Origin: Opitutia bacterium
Lineage (GTDB): Bacteria > Verrucomicrobiota > Verrucomicrobiia > Opitutales > Seribacteraceae
Reading direction: 5' to 3'
Assembly (NCBI GenBank): GCA_002730975.1
Contig: PCBO01000075.1
Coordinates: forward strand, 1 to 33,977
Length of the DNA: 33,977 nucleotides
Made by a program: the position numbers and the translations under genes. Under the pieces are notes generated by a model. The model was given only the letters and a program-made list of their open reading frames with translations, did not search any database and was not told where the DNA came from. This document shows, in pieces, positions 25,301 to 33,977 of the stretch (positions are counted from its first letter, which is position 1; each line of letters begins with the position of its first letter).

Positions 25301-26955
25301 CCCCTATTGCCAAGACTCGAGGCACCACCCCGGGCGTCGGACTTATATCCCCACCTCCCCACCATGACATTTATTCCATTGAGGATTTAGCTGAACTCAT
25401 CCATGACCTCAAGAATTCCAACCACAAAGCCCGAATCAATGTAAAGTTGGTCTCTGCTGCAGGGGTGGGAACCATAGCAGCGGGTGTGGCCAAAGCCAAG
25501 GCAGACGTCATCCTTGTTTCAGGATACGATGGTGGTACAGGAGCTTCCCCACGCTCATCCATTCAACACGCCGGAGCACCATGGGAACTGGGACTTGCAG
25601 AAACCAACCAGACACTGCTCCTCAATGATCTCCGCAGCCGAGTCGTGGTAGAAACCGATGGCCAGCTTAAAACCGGACGAGACGTCGCGATAGCATGCCT
25701 GTTGGGAGCGGAAGAATTCGGTTTTGCAACCGCTCCTCTTGTCACCTTGGGCTGCTTGATGATGAGGGTTTGCCATAAGAATACTTGCCCCGTCGGGGTA
25801 GCCACACAGAATCCGTTGCTACGGGAAAAGTTTCGTGGTGGAGCCAATGCGGTTGTACACTTCATGAACTATGTCGCTGAGGAAATTCGCGAAATCATGG
25901 CCAAGCTCGGCTTCCGTTCGATAAACGAGATGGTCGGCCAAGTCGATCAATTGCAGATGTGCAAAATACCGGTCTCCGCAAAGCACAAAGGCCTTGATTA
26001 TTCAAAAATACTGTACAAACCGGAGGTCGGTCCCGAAGTCGGAACTTATTGCCAAATCAAACAGGACCATAAGTTGGAGATGGCACTCGACAATCGAGAA
26101 ATACTCAAACGTTCAAGCCCTGCTCTAGATGATGGAACTCCTGTTGAAATCGACCTGCCCGTCCTTAATACAGATCGTGTTGTCGGAACTCTTACCGGTG
26201 CGGAAGTTTCTCGCCGTTTTGGCGATGACGGATTGCCAGCCGACACCATACAAATCAATCTCACAGGATCAGCAGGACAAAGTCTTGCCGCATTTTGCCC
26301 TAAAGGCATGACGTTTACTGTTTCAGGTGACACTAACGATTACTGTGGCAAGGGACTCTCGGGAGCCAAAGTGATCGTCAGACCCACCGCAGACTCTACA
26401 TTCATCGCAAAGGAAAATATTATTGCCGGAAATGTATGCTTTTATGGAGCCACCGGCGGCGAAGCGTACATTGCAGGAGTGGCCGGCGAAAGATTCTGTG
26501 TCCGTAACTCGGGCGTAGATGCAGTCGTCGAAGGTCTTGGCGACCACGGTTGTGAATACATGACAGGTGGTCGAGTTATCTGCCTCGGGCGGACTGGTCG
26601 TAACTTTGGCGCGGGAATGTCTGGCGGAGTTGCATACATTCTCGATACGGAAGGTGATTTCGTAAAGAAGCGGCTGAACCATGAGATGGTGAAAGTTTAT
26701 CCGCTGATGGAATGCGAGGATCATGAAATTGCTGCCGTTCGTGCCCGCATCGAAAATCATGTCGACTACACGGCCTCCGTACACGGCCAAGCAATCCTCT
26801 CCGATTGGAATTCCTTCCTCGACAAGTTTCTCAAGGTCTTGCCTGAAGACTTTGAACGTGTTCTTAACGCCATGAAGCGGGCTGAGGATCGGGGACTCGA
26901 AGGAGACGATGCTGTGCAAGCCGCGTTCGAGGAAAACGTCGCGGCAGGTCACTAA
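22336..26955 (+). CDS. gltB: Glutamate synthase (NADPH) large subunit
   Basis: The 1539-residue protein transfers the amide nitrogen of glutamine to 2-oxoglutarate, giving two glutamates, with GltD as electron donor. The N-terminal class II glutaminase domain follows a 25-residue propeptide: nucleophile Cys26 in RDNCGIG. A central linker precedes the FMN-binding synthase domain ([44 protein letters not shown]). The 3Fe-4S site is Cys1140, Cys1146 and Cys1151 ([15 protein letters not shown]). The C-terminal beta-helix has the expected Gly repeats ([13 protein letters not shown]-like, NFGAGMSGG). Length is normal for the family. No Shine-Dalgarno sequence precedes ATG 22336. First gene of the nitrogen/purine run; gltD starts 46 bp after its stop. 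Confidence 0.97.
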   Translation: MISKTKSFNSPVAQGLYDPKYERDNCGIGLIVDMKGRRSHDIVSGALEICRNLDHRGGCGCDPITGDGAGIFIQLPHKFFMANPNQGISFEIPDEGDYGVGFTYLSKDQTSRRSQMEVIEQISNELDMEMLGWREVPVNSEILGKASFDCEPYMSQFFVRRSKDTERGLSFERKLYILRRVASHRLRYLRGDLSDMFYIASLSSRTMTYKGMLTTGQLDQYFPDLSHPDMESALALTHSRFSTNTFPNWLRAQPFRYLCHNGEINTVRGNENWLHARQMQFATDAFGDDLSKLLPVIREDGSDSQKFDNCLEFLILSGRSLAHAMMMMIPEPWERHQDMPDFKREFYEFHSCLMEPWDGPASIAFSDGVQIGAVLDRNGLRPSRYYVTADDKVILSSEVGVLASVQQKDIVKKGRLEPGRMFLVDMEAGRIIEDSEIKEEVAKFAPYGKWLKENLIESKDLSIPTIGRQDDFTTLLTRQKAFGYTFEDMRFLIIPSAESGKQPLGSMGNDAPLAVLSDQSQNLYNYFKQLFAQVTNPPIDPIREELVTGTVSFVGSEGDLTLPNQDSCRMIKFDAPLVCDLVVDQMREIDVGGFGSATIPITFEPQFQSEGSDLEKALKEVFSASDTAINQGANLLILSDREIGPKKAAIPALLAVSGLHQHLIGNGKRTKISIILESGEPREVHHFALLLGYGADLINPYLALETLRHLISEGDIKLDPAKAASNFLKANTNGVVKTMSKMGISTVASYRGAQIFEAIGLNKEIVDKYFTNTASRVEGIGMDLIAEDARSFHANAFAPRPDEKSAPLDPGGIYQWRANGERHLFNPVTIHKLQQATRQGDFAVFKEYSNAINDQSRETYTLRGLMEFKFEESKAIAIDEVEPASEIVKRFKTGAMSYGSISKEAHETLAVAMNRIGGKSNTGEGGEDMDRFIADENGDSRRSAIKQVASGRFGVTSFYLVNSDEIQIKIVQGAKPGEGGELPGHKVLPPIAKTRGTTPGVGLISPPPHHDIYSIEDLAELIHDLKNSNHKARINVKLVSAAGVGTIAAGVAKAKADVILVSGYDGGTGASPRSSIQHAGAPWELGLAETNQTLLLNDLRSRVVVETDGQLKTGRDVAIACLLGAEEFGFATAPLVTLGCLMMRVCHKNTCPVGVATQNPLLREKFRGGANAVVHFMNYVAEEIREIMAKLGFRSINEMVGQVDQLQMCKIPVSAKHKGLDYSKILYKPEVGPEVGTYCQIKQDHKLEMALDNREILKRSSPALDDGTPVEIDLPVLNTDRVVGTLTGAEVSRRFGDDGLPADTIQINLTGSAGQSLAAFCPKGMTFTVSGDTNDYCGKGLSGAKVIVRPTADSTFIAKENIIAGNVCFYGATGGEAYIAGVAGERFCVRNSGVDAVVEGLGDHGCEYMTGGRVICLGRTGRNFGAGMSGGVAYILDTEGDFVKKRLNHEMVKVYPLMECEDHEIAAVRARIENHVDYTASVHGQAILSDWNSFLDKFLKVLPEDFERVLNAMKRAEDRGLEGDDAVQAAFEENVAAGH

Positions 26956-27001
26956 TTCGAGGGGCCGAAATCCGTTCATTCAACTTAAGTCTTTTCATTT
27001 C

Positions 27002-28483
27002 ATGGGTAAAGCCACTGGATTCATAGAATACGAACGCCGACCGATACCCGACCGGCTTCCTCTCGAACGCATCAAGGACTGGGCCGAAATCCACGAACCT
27101 TTCGATGAAGATAAGGTAGTTACTCAAGGGGCTCGTTGCATGGACTGCGGAACGCCCTATTGCCACACGGGTATAATGCTCAGCAATATGGCCAGTGGCT
27201 GCCCGATAAACAACCTAATCCCCGAGTGGAACGACCTCGTTTACAAGGGCAAATGGCAAGAGGCCCTTGACCGTCTTCACAAGACGAACAATTTTCCAGA
27301 ATTCACGGGTCGAGTCTGTCCTGCTCCCTGTGAAGGTTCCTGCGTACTGGGTGTGATCGAGCCTCCAGTGACGATAAAGAGTATCGAGTGCGCCATCATC
27401 GATAAAGGCTTCGAGGAAGGCTGGCTAACTCCCTGTCCACCCCAAACTCGAACTACAAAAAAAGTAGCTGTCGTGGGATCCGGTCCTGCCGGTTTGGCTG
27501 CCGCCGATCAACTTAATAAGGCCGGGCACGCGGTCACCGTCTTCGAACGCGACGACCGAATTGGCGGACTCTTGATGTACGGTATTCCAAACATGAAGCT
27601 CGAAAAATCTATCGTTCAGCGTCGAGTGGATCTCATGACTGCAGAAGGCATTGACTTCAAGACCTCCATAGAAATCGGTAAGAATCTTCCTGCCAAGCAA
27701 CTTACAGATGAGTTTGACGCCGTCGTGCTTTGCTGTGGTGCAACCAAGCCTCGCGATCTTGACATCGAAGGTCGAAATCTCGATTGCGTCCACTTTGCGA
27801 TGCAGTTTCTTACACGCAACACCCAAGGTCTCCTAGAGGCGAAGGATGCAACAGCTTTTGAGAAAGCAGCCAAGGGCAAGGACGTCGTTGTCATTGGCGG
27901 CGGTGATACAGGGACCGACTGCGTGGGAACCTCCATGCGTCACGGTTGCAACAGTATATCTCAGTTGGAAATCATGCCCAAACCACCAGTGGAACGTGAT
28001 ATAGGAAACCCATGGCCCGAATGGCCTAAAGTGTACGCTCTCGACTATGGCCAAGAAGAAGCGAAGGCAGTTTTCGGTCAGGACCCTCGGCAATATCTTG
28101 TTTCTACCAAAAAGTTTCTTGGCGATGAAGATGGTGCTCTCCGCGGAATCCTGATCTGCGATATTCAATGGAAAGAAGAAAACGGTCGTTTTTCTCCTCA
28201 AGAAGTTCAGGGCAGTGAACGTGAAATCCCTGCACAGCTCGCCTTTCTTGCTATGGGTTTTCTTGGTCCCGAAGACTCCATTGCGGAGGAACTCGATCTT
28301 GAGCGCGACAAACGCTCCAATGTGCGGGCTGAATATGGTCAATTTGAAACGAGCGTCGAAGGTATATTTGCCGCAGGTGATATGCGTCGTGGACAATCAC
28401 TTGTAGTGTGGGCCATCAACGAGGGACGTGCAGCGGCAAGAGAATGTGACCGGTACCTCATGGGTGAAACTTCGCTCCCCTGA
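27002..28483 (+). CDS. gltD: Glutamate synthase (NADPH) small subunit
   Basis: The 493-residue flavoprotein takes electrons from NADPH via FAD and 4Fe-4S clusters and passes them to GltB. Cluster-binding cysteines are in [11 protein letters not shown] (Cys46, 49, 54), a further Cys67 in SGCPINN, and CPAPCEGSC (Cys106, 110, 114). The FAD Rossmann motif is [12 protein letters not shown] (157-168), and the NADPH motif is [13 protein letters not shown] in the second half; the C-terminal [19 protein letters not shown] is the FAD-contacting segment of the family. ATG 27002 gives [10 protein letters not shown], the usual GltD start; the frame extends upstream to 26909 into gltB but those residues are not GltD-like. 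thrH follows after 13 bp. Confidence 0.97.
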   Translation: MGKATGFIEYERRPIPDRLPLERIKDWAEIHEPFDEDKVVTQGARCMDCGTPYCHTGIMLSNMASGCPINNLIPEWNDLVYKGKWQEALDRLHKTNNFPEFTGRVCPAPCEGSCVLGVIEPPVTIKSIECAIIDKGFEEGWLTPCPPQTRTTKKVAVVGSGPAGLAAADQLNKAGHAVTVFERDDRIGGLLMYGIPNMKLEKSIVQRRVDLMTAEGIDFKTSIEIGKNLPAKQLTDEFDAVVLCCGATKPRDLDIEGRNLDCVHFAMQFLTRNTQGLLEAKDATAFEKAAKGKDVVVIGGGDTGTDCVGTSMRHGCNSISQLEIMPKPPVERDIGNPWPEWPKVYALDYGQEEAKAVFGQDPRQYLVSTKKFLGDEDGALRGILICDIQWKEENGRFSPQEVQGSEREIPAQLAFLAMGFLGPEDSIAEELDLERDKRSNVRAEYGQFETSVEGIFAAGDMRRGQSLVVWAINEGRAAARECDRYLMGETSLP

Positions 28484-28496
28484 AAACTTTCAGGTC

Positions 28497-29099
28497 ATGC
28501 AGGTTGTATGTCTTGACCTCGAAGGAGTGCTTGTTCCCGAAATATGGATAGCATTTGCCGAAAAAGTAGGGGTAGAAGCTCTTAAACGTACCACTAGAGA
28601 TGAACCGGATTACGACGCACTTATGCGTTACCGGTTAGATATTCTGGGCGAGTATGGTTTCACTCTGAAACAGATTCAAGAGGTGATTGAGACTTTAAGC
28701 CCTCTGTCGGGCGCACTCGAATTTCTCAACAAACTTCGCTCGACCCACGAGCTTGTAATTCTCTCGGACACTTTTCGTGAATTTGCTGACCCTCTCATGA
28801 AACAGCTTGGATATCCAACGCTTTTTTGCCATGAACTTAAAGTAGATGAAGATGGAACCATCTCTGATTACTGCCTTCGGATCGCCGAGCACAAGAGGAA
28901 GACCGTACAATATCTGCAAAAGCTTAACTTCGAAGTTATTGCCGCCGGCGACAGCTACAACGACCTCGGCATGCTTAAGACTGCCGAGCACTGTATTTTC
29001 TTTCGTCCTCCTCACTCTCTTGCCGCGGACTATCCAGAAGTTCCAATTGCTAAAGAATTCCACGAGCTCCTAAGCCTCATTGAAGACTGTTCGTCATGA
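28497..29099 (+). CDS. thrH: Bifunctional phosphoserine phosphatase / homoserine phosphotransferase
   Basis: The 200-residue HAD-superfamily enzyme aligns along its length with Pseudomonas ThrH as I recall it. Motif I is CLDLEGVLVPEIW (Asp7 nucleophile, Glu9 as in ThrH rather than Asp of SerB), motif II VILSDTFREF, motif III Lys in HKRKTVQ and motif IV AAGDSYNDLGM. ThrH dephosphorylates phosphoserine and can transfer the phosphate to homoserine, linking serine and threonine pathways. ATG 28497 is chosen since upstream frame sequence overlaps gltD and is not ThrH-like. The stop overlaps the ATG of the FMN reductase (ATGA 29096-29099). Confidence 0.93.
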   Translation: MQVVCLDLEGVLVPEIWIAFAEKVGVEALKRTTRDEPDYDALMRYRLDILGEYGFTLKQIQEVIETLSPLSGALEFLNKLRSTHELVILSDTFREFADPLMKQLGYPTLFCHELKVDEDGTISDYCLRIAEHKRKTVQYLQKLNFEVIAAGDSYNDLGMLKTAEHCIFFRPPHSLAADYPEVPIAKEFHELLSLIEDCSS

Positions 29100-29638
29100 T
29101 TACTATTATCGTTGGGACCAATCGCGCCGGAAGTGTTTCTGCTCAAGTCGCCGACTTTGTCGCCAAAGTATATGACGAGCTTGGCATCAATAACCGTGTT
29201 CTGGACATTGCCGATCTACCACCCGAAACCTTTTCGCCGAACGCATACGTCGAAAAACCTCCTCGCGTCGTCGAGTTTACGGAGCAGATTCTTTCCTCGT
29301 CCGGTCTTTTTGTAATTACCCCCGAATACAATGGAAGCATGCCTGGAGCACTTAAGCTCTTCATCGACATGCTTCCTTTTCCCGAAAGCTTTGAAGATCG
29401 TCCCGTCAGTTATATTGGGATTTCTGCTGGACAGTTCGGTGGTCTTCGTCCCGTCGAGCACTTGCAACAAGTATTTGGCTATCGCAACGCCCTAAATTTC
29501 CCTCGCCGCGTTTTTATCCCTGGCGTTGGGTCGGTCATGAAGCAATCGGGAGGATTAGAGGCAAGTGATTATGGAAAGCGAATTTGTGAACAAGCCAAGA
29601 GTTTCGCTGAATACTGCAAAGCCCTTGGCAAACTATAA
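29096..29638 (+). CDS. NADPH-dependent FMN reductase family protein
   Basis: The 180-residue flavodoxin-like protein has the FMN phosphate loop GTNRAGSVSAQVAD near the N-terminus and TPEYNGSMPGALKLFIDML, the family signature around residues 75-93, followed by the isoalloxazine-contacting ISAGQFGGLRPVEHL. Members are cytoplasmic NAD(P)H:FMN or quinone/azo reductases; the physiological acceptor is not evident. It starts within the thrH stop (ATGA) and is 45 bp before purM, so it is translated with the glt-thrH-pur group. Confidence 0.88.
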   Translation: MITIIVGTNRAGSVSAQVADFVAKVYDELGINNRVLDIADLPPETFSPNAYVEKPPRVVEFTEQILSSSGLFVITPEYNGSMPGALKLFIDMLPFPESFEDRPVSYIGISAGQFGGLRPVEHLQQVFGYRNALNFPRRVFIPGVGSVMKQSGGLEASDYGKRICEQAKSFAEYCKALGKL

Positions 29639-29683
29639 TGTTTACTCTTTCACTCCCCCTTCAAAAAGACAAAATCTACGGAT

Positions 29684-30886
29684 ATGTCAGAGTCACCTGC
29701 TGAAGATCGATATTCGCAACGCGGTGTTTCCTCGTCGAAGTCCGAGGTACATGCAGTGGTGGACAAATTGGATCACGGTCTCTTCCCGGGAGCATTTTGC
29801 AAGGTTACCGAAGATTCGCTAACAGGAAATCCCGATTCTTGCTGCGTCATACATTCGGACGGCGCCGGGACAAAATCCATTCTTGGATACCTTCACTATC
29901 GTGAAACTGGTGACCCCGGTGTCTTTCGGGGCATTGCACAAGACAGCATCGTCATGAATGTCGACGATCTCGCCTGCATAGGCGTCACGGAAAACATTAT
30001 TATTTCCAGCACCGTTAATCGTAACGCCCGCAATTTCCCGGGAGAAGCTCTCGCCGCTCTTATTGAGGGGACTGAAGAGTTTTTGGCCACTATGCGGTCA
30101 CTGGGCGTGGAAATCATCAGTGGGGGGGGCGAAACTGCAGACGTCGGCGACCTCACGGGTACCGTTGCCGTCGATTCCTGCGCTGTAGCTGTTATGCCTA
30201 GGTCTCAAGTTCTAGACAATGCCAACATCGGTCCGGGCTTAGCCATTGTAGGATTGTCCTCCACCGGACAAGCGACTTACGAGAATGTTGAAAACAGTGG
30301 CATAGGGAGTAACGGACTCACTAGTGCTCGTCACGAAATGCTTTCTCCACACTATCGAGAGACATACCCCGAGACCTTGGACCCCCATACTCCAAATGAG
30401 CTCGCTTACTGTGGTCCGTACCGCATGAATGATACTCTTCCCGACTCGACCCTTACGGTGGGGCAAGCTCTCTTGAGCCCTACGCGAACCTACTTGCCCG
30501 TGGTCAAGGTCTTACTTGCCGAGATGCGACACGCCATTTCCGGTCTCGTCCATTGCTCGGGAGGTGGCCAGACAAAGTGCCTACGCTTCGGCTCCGGTGT
30601 CAAGCACGTGAAGGACAACCTCTTTCCCATACCATCTCTCTTCCGCCAAATTCAACGGGCTTCCGACACCACCGATCGCGAAATGCATCGCGTCTACAAC
30701 CTAGGTCACCGTTTCGAGGTTTTCTGTGAACCAAAGGCAGCCGACGACGTTATCGCCGTCGCCAATGGCTTCGGCATTGAAGCAAAAGTCGTGGGACATA
30801 CCGAACCCACGGAAAATGAGGACGGAGCCAACCAACTCGTCATCCGTCGCGGTGAAACTGAACTCGCCTACGCCTTGGACGAGTGA
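29684..30886 (+). CDS. purM: Phosphoribosylformylglycinamidine cyclo-ligase (AIR synthase), long form
   Basis: The 400-residue protein catalyses ATP-dependent closure of FGAM to AIR in purine synthesis. The N-terminal [15 protein letters not shown], the dimer-strand region [15 protein letters not shown], the [16 protein letters not shown] segment and [20 protein letters not shown] match the PurM family. Usual PurM is about 345 residues; this protein has the extended version with extra sequence around [20 protein letters not shown], closely resembling Bacteroidetes PurM. The C-terminal domain contains [14 protein letters not shown] and [13 protein letters not shown]. No frameshift. It is followed by a purine nucleoside phosphorylase whose possible GTG start overlaps its stop. 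Confidence 0.92.
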   Translation: MSESPAEDRYSQRGVSSSKSEVHAVVDKLDHGLFPGAFCKVTEDSLTGNPDSCCVIHSDGAGTKSILGYLHYRETGDPGVFRGIAQDSIVMNVDDLACIGVTENIIISSTVNRNARNFPGEALAALIEGTEEFLATMRSLGVEIISGGGETADVGDLTGTVAVDSCAVAVMPRSQVLDNANIGPGLAIVGLSSTGQATYENVENSGIGSNGLTSARHEMLSPHYRETYPETLDPHTPNELAYCGPYRMNDTLPDSTLTVGQALLSPTRTYLPVVKVLLAEMRHAISGLVHCSGGGQTKCLRFGSGVKHVKDNLFPIPSLFRQIQRASDTTDREMHRVYNLGHRFEVFCEPKAADDVIAVANGFGIEAKVVGHTEPTENEDGANQLVIRRGETELAYALDE

Positions 30887-30897
30887 ACCACAATGTC

Positions 30898-31719
30898 ATG
30901 AGCCTTCATAACGCCCATGCACTTGTCACTTCCCGTTGGCCGGAAGCCAAACCTCGACATGCCATGGTTTGCGGTTCGGGATGGGGTGAAGTCGGCGAAT
31001 CCTTTTCTGTTCTTGGAACAATACCTTACGGCGAAATTCCCAGCTTGGGAGCTTCCACTGTAGAAGGTCACGCGGGACAGTTGCTGCTCGCCGAAGTCGC
31101 GGGAACGGAAATCCTTATTTTTCAAGGCCGTCGCCACTTCTATGAAGGTGAGGGATGGGAACCTGTCGTTGCTCCTGTCCGTATCGCCAAAAGCCTTGGC
31201 GTTAAAACACTGCTTCTAACCAATGCCGCGGGGGGCATCAACAAAGCCTTTGAACCCAGCGATCTCATGGTCGTGACCGATCATATTAACCTGATGCCGG
31301 GCAATCCCCTTATAGGTCCTCACGACCCATTCTTCGGTCCTCGTTTCCCCGACCAGACCGAGGTCTATGACCCCTCCCTTCGCAAAAAACTCCTCGCCAC
31401 CGGCGAGGAAGCAGACTCAACCCTACAACAAGGCGTTTATCTTGCTCTCTCGGGACCCGCCTTTGAAACTCCTGCCGAAATTCGTGCTTTAGGCAAGCTT
31501 GGTGCAGATGCCGTAGGCATGTCCACCGTACCCGAGGCCATGGCGGCAAACGCAGCTGGTCTCCGAGTAGCAGCGCTTTCCTGCATCAGCAACCTGGCCG
31601 CTGGCATTTCCAGTCAACCTCTCTCACACGAAGAAGTAAACGAAACCGCCCAATTGGCCATGCCTCGGATGAGGCAGTTGGTGGCGTCTTACTTTGAGGG
31701 AATCTGCGAGGAGAAATAG
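30898..31719 (+). CDS. Purine-nucleoside phosphorylase (trimeric type)
   Basis: The protein (273 residues from ATG 30898; 278 if GTG 30883, which overlaps the purM stop) has the PNP/MTAP family motifs: phosphate-binding CGSGWGE, EGHAGQ and FQGRRHFYEG, NAAGGIN, VVTDHINLM, SGPAFETPAEIRALG and SNLAAGIS. The Asn in SNLAAG and Glu in FETPAE are the residues that recognise 6-oxopurines, so inosine and guanosine are the likely substrates. It works in cytoplasmic purine salvage, beside de novo PurM. It lies at the end of the plus-strand run and converges with the lipoprotein gene after 19 bp. Confidence 0.93.
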   Translation: MSLHNAHALVTSRWPEAKPRHAMVCGSGWGEVGESFSVLGTIPYGEIPSLGASTVEGHAGQLLLAEVAGTEILIFQGRRHFYEGEGWEPVVAPVRIAKSLGVKTLLLTNAAGGINKAFEPSDLMVVTDHINLMPGNPLIGPHDPFFGPRFPDQTEVYDPSLRKKLLATGEEADSTLQQGVYLALSGPAFETPAEIRALGKLGADAVGMSTVPEAMAANAAGLRVAALSCISNLAAGISSQPLSHEEVNETAQLAMPRMRQLVASYFEGICEEK

Positions 31720-31738
31720 TTTTCTTTTCCTTCTCAGT

Positions 31739-33517
31739 CTATTCCTCCAATTTCGGCGAGGGTGCAGGAATTTCGTCTGGAATCGCTTCCGGTACTAAAG
31801 CTGCCTTTTCGCTTTCGAAGTAATCAACGCCCGCCCTGATTGTTTTCAAGGGAATGCTTACGTCGGTTGAAAATCTGCCATCGTCCACGCTGAGGGAACC
31901 CGTAATCGGAGCAATTTCGAGTTGCTCGATCGCTTGCGAAAACTTTTGGTTCGATTCATCGTCCAGAAGACCGCCCATACTTCCAATGATGAGCTTAATG
32001 TATTTCTTTACGTCCACGCTCCAACGAGCCGATTGTCCCGGTTGCAGCGATAGTGACTCCGCCAAACTGTTTTTCACTCCGTTTCCTCCCTTGACGACTT
32101 GTATGAGAGAGCCCAATTGCGTTTCGTCCATGGCCATGATGTAATGATCATTTGTCACGGCGTACAAATAGGTCATATTGGAATAAGGTAATTCCGTGGG
32201 GAAAAGTGATGCGTTTGCTTCTCCCATATCCATCTTCATCGAATACCGATAGGTGGGTACTCCTTCGACCGGTTTGCCTTCAGTATGCTCAAGTTCGTAC
32301 TTTATGCCCATGTCCTCGATGAAATCGATGTGTTTGATTAAGTCTTGGGATAATTTCAAGCCTTCGGTGAACAGTTTGCCGAACTCTTCGTGAGACGCCT
32401 TGGTTGTACCGATTTGCACGATATTCATGGCATTGGATTCTGCTGAAAAGTCGTAACGCATAGCCAATTGTCCGCCGTAGAGCTTGGACATTTCCGCCAT
32501 CATTTCTTTGTATTGAATTAGAATTGTCTTCAACTCACCCTCAATGACAGGGGAGAACTTATCGATTACATGATTAACGTAGGCTATTAAACCAGACATT
32601 TCGTAATCACCCACCGCATCCAGAAAGCCACCGGACTCGACGTATCTAGCAACAGAAGGATTCCCACCGTTTGCTTTGGACGAAAACATGGTCGACAAGG
32701 CTGTGCCGCTTTTGGCGGACATGGCGAAACGGGCAACGATTTCCTCGGTCGATAGAAACAGGTTGAACTTGGCGGCATCAAGGGAACCTACCTCGTCTAG
32801 GATAACATGAATCAGTTTTGCCAGGTTTGCTTGAGTCTCCTCGTCGAACGGACTCATTGTGAGACCACCTTCGACAGTTCCCTTGATTTTTGGCATTTCT
32901 TGCCAAATGGGTTGAAAAAGAATGCCTACCTCTAAGTCTCCTTGCGGAGATTGTTCGGCAATGTCGAGCAGGGGAGACCAATCTTTAACTTGAGAGAACA
33001 ATTCGGGAGCCTTGGTAGCAAGCGTCCAACCGTCCCGATCGGCCAAGGCAAGGTCAAGGGTTTCGGACTGCTTGCGAATGGGACTGTCTTTCGTCAATTT
33101 GACGGCGAGCACGAAGGTAACATCGTCGCCACCCTCAAATTCATCGAAGACAAATAAGGTCATGGGCGCATCCGCATCGATGGAAGTTAGGCCGGGATCA
33201 CCCAAGGCCATTCCGGCCAATGCGGAGACCATGGCGATTTGAGGGTCAGGCTTTACCGCTTGTGCCACGGCAACGGCCTTCTGCAAGAGTTTCGGCAAAG
33301 CAATAGTTTTCAGATACGCGAAAGGTTGCGTTTCAGCACCCGCAAGTTCAATAGCCGGCGCAAGAGGCGGAAGCTTGGGTGTGACAGGAACATTAGGGGT
33401 AGAAGTTTCGACGGCAGCTGTGTCGTTCGCATCATCGACCGCAGTGGTGGATTCGCCACCGCAACCGGAAAAAAAGAAGATGGATGCAATTCCAAGGAGG
33501 AGGGGTAAGATTTTCAT
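31739..33517 (-). CDS. Large lipoprotein of unknown function
   Basis: The product from ATG 33517 has 592 residues; an extension to 33595 in the same frame is rejected because it precedes an excellent lipoprotein signal MKILPLLLGIASIFFFSGCG with lipobox FSGC. After a Thr/Pro/Ala linker (about 20-60) come about 500 residues of globular sequence with alternating beta strands and helices, resembling large periplasmic lipoproteins found in PVC bacteria in which a fold repeats (e.g. PMTLFVFDEF, YLYAVTNDHYIMAMDE, SARWSVDVKKYIKL). No catalytic motif. The final 30 residues are Pro/Glu-rich. A degenerate copy of its first 80 codons lies upstream. Surface or periplasmic location is inferred. Confidence 0.75.
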   Translation of the reverse strand: MKILPLLLGIASIFFFSGCGGESTTAVDDANDTAAVETSTPNVPVTPKLPPLAPAIELAGAETQPFAYLKTIALPKLLQKAVAVAQAVKPDPQIAMVSALAGMALGDPGLTSIDADAPMTLFVFDEFEGGDDVTFVLAVKLTKDSPIRKQSETLDLALADRDGWTLATKAPELFSQVKDWSPLLDIAEQSPQGDLEVGILFQPIWQEMPKIKGTVEGGLTMSPFDEETQANLAKLIHVILDEVGSLDAAKFNLFLSTEEIVARFAMSAKSGTALSTMFSSKANGGNPSVARYVESGGFLDAVGDYEMSGLIAYVNHVIDKFSPVIEGELKTILIQYKEMMAEMSKLYGGQLAMRYDFSAESNAMNIVQIGTTKASHEEFGKLFTEGLKLSQDLIKHIDFIEDMGIKYELEHTEGKPVEGVPTYRYSMKMDMGEANASLFPTELPYSNMTYLYAVTNDHYIMAMDETQLGSLIQVVKGGNGVKNSLAESLSLQPGQSARWSVDVKKYIKLIIGSMGGLLDDESNQKFSQAIEQLEIAPITGSLSVDDGRFSTDVSIPLKTIRAGVDYFESEKAALVPEAIPDEIPAPSPKLEE

Positions 33518-33550
33518 GTGAGAAAAAGTTATTGAAACAGAGAGTGTTGC

Positions 33551-33584
33551 TCGTTTCTGATCGTTTCTGATCGTTTCTGATCGT
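33551..33584. repeat. Three 10-bp tandem repeats (TCGTTTCTGA) plus a partial fourth
   Basis: TCGTTTCTGA occurs three times head to tail (33551-33580), followed by TCGT. On the minus strand this reads TCAGAAACGA, about 34 bp before the ATG of the lipoprotein gene, so it lies in its leader or promoter. The 10-bp unit equals about one helical turn. Confidence 0.8.
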
Positions 33585-33599
33585 AACGCAAGCAAGAAA

Positions 33600-33852
33600 T
33601 CAGAAGTTTCTCACCTTCTGTAAAAGTTTTGGCAACGCAATGGTCTTCAGATACGCGAAAGGTTGCGTTTCAGCACCCGCGAATTCAATAGCAGGTGCAA
33701 GGGGCGGAAGCTTAGGCTTGGCGGCAACATTAGTCGTAGAAGTTTCGACAGCAGCTGAACTGTTGGCACCAATGACTGAAGTGGAGGAATCGCCACCGCA
33801 AACGGAAAAAAGAAGGTAACGACAAGACCGAGGAGGACGGGGAGGATTTTTT
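33600..33852 (-). pseudogene. Decayed partial copy of the 5' end of the adjacent lipoprotein gene
   Basis: The sequence 33615-33852 aligns with 33278-33517, the first 80 codons of the intact gene. A 35-bp stretch is identical (33646-33680 with 33309-33343, offset 337). In the copy the start codon is lost (CAC-ATG-AAAATC became CAC-AAAAAATC) and one T of a T run in the signal sequence is missing, shifting the frame. If that T is restored the peptide reads ...FFFSVCGGDSS... to ...YLKTIALPKLLQK, with lipobox Cys kept, then at 33614 homology stops and an in-frame stop follows at 33602-33600. It is therefore a truncated relic of a tandem paralogue. Confidence 0.85.
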
Positions 33853-33977
33853 GTGGGATTTGATTAAATGTTAAAAAACAATGGAGAAAAGGTCAAAGGA
33901 AACGGTCGACATCTGTGGGGTAGGGTAGGGGACAAGCCTCCTTCTTGCCGAACCAACGGTATCGATTGCGGGCTATC
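33853..33977. other. Right-edge sequence, no gene assigned
   Basis: The last 125 bases hold no confident coding region. A G-rich stretch near 33919-33931 (GGGGTAGGGTAGG) is followed by CAAGCCTCCTTCTTGCC. The run looks like the edge of a dispersed intergenic repeat or of a neighbouring gene; one window cannot decide. Confidence 0.3.

Noticed and set aside
26323-26979. A 218-codon minus-strand frame inside gltB
   Set aside because: It is the antisense shadow of conserved GltB C-terminal sequence and has no protein-like features.
27833-28396. A 187-codon minus-strand frame inside gltD
   Set aside because: Antisense to well conserved GltD motifs; composition not protein-like.
33551-33584. 10-bp tandem repeats considered as a CRISPR fragment or plasmid iterons
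   Set aside because: Only three short units without spacers, and no replication gene nearby.

Overview
The window reads as chromosome of a Gram-negative bacterium, most likely a marine Verrucomicrobiota of the Opitutae/Puniceicoccales type. The grounds are an outer-membrane exopolysaccharide machine, several lipoproteins, the gene set (DUF1538 plus PII-like protein, ThrH, long-form PurM, GltBD, 7Fe ferredoxin) and start codons mostly lacking Shine-Dalgarno sequences. The taxonomy is inferred from gene character, not from a marker gene. No rRNA, tRNA, CRISPR array, IS element or phage module is visible.

Layout. (a) 1-4654: edge of an exopolysaccharide locus. A membrane protein resembling an O-antigen ligase/polymerase runs off the left end on the minus strand (no ATG start; read from the sequence). 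Diverging from it are an outer-membrane beta-barrel protein, a Wza-like export protein and a Wzc-like chain-length regulator/tyrosine kinase. (b) 4952-7119: a small DUF4177-like protein, a lipoprotein, and an unknown gene coupled by ATGA overlap to a CDP-alcohol phosphatidyltransferase (pssA-like). (c) 7125-14647, minus strand: a compact four-gene operon encoding a 719-residue rod made almost wholly of 36-residue coiled-coil repeats, a GAF-GAF-PAS class III adenylate cyclase, and two TPR proteins. A lipoprotein with its own coiled coil diverges from it (14814-16187). (d) 16314-19650: a double-DUF1538 membrane protein with a large central loop holding an EF-hand-like calcium site, followed 1 bp later by a protein made of three PII-like domains; a probable terminator follows. 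(e) 19847-22171: 7Fe ferredoxin and glutaredoxin-like genes (minus), and a polytopic membrane protein coupled to a methyltransferase (plus). (f) 22336-31719: gltB, gltD, thrH, an FMN reductase, purM and a purine nucleoside phosphorylase, closely spaced or overlapping, joining glutamate, serine/threonine and purine metabolism. (g) 31739-33852: a large lipoprotein gene and, upstream of it, a decayed partial copy of its own 5' end.

The strongest candidates for undescribed biology are the rod/cyclase/TPR operon (c), which looks like a cAMP signalling enzyme produced with its own scaffold, and the DUF1538 transporter-like protein with an EF-hand-like loop plus a probable single-chain PII pseudo-trimer (d).
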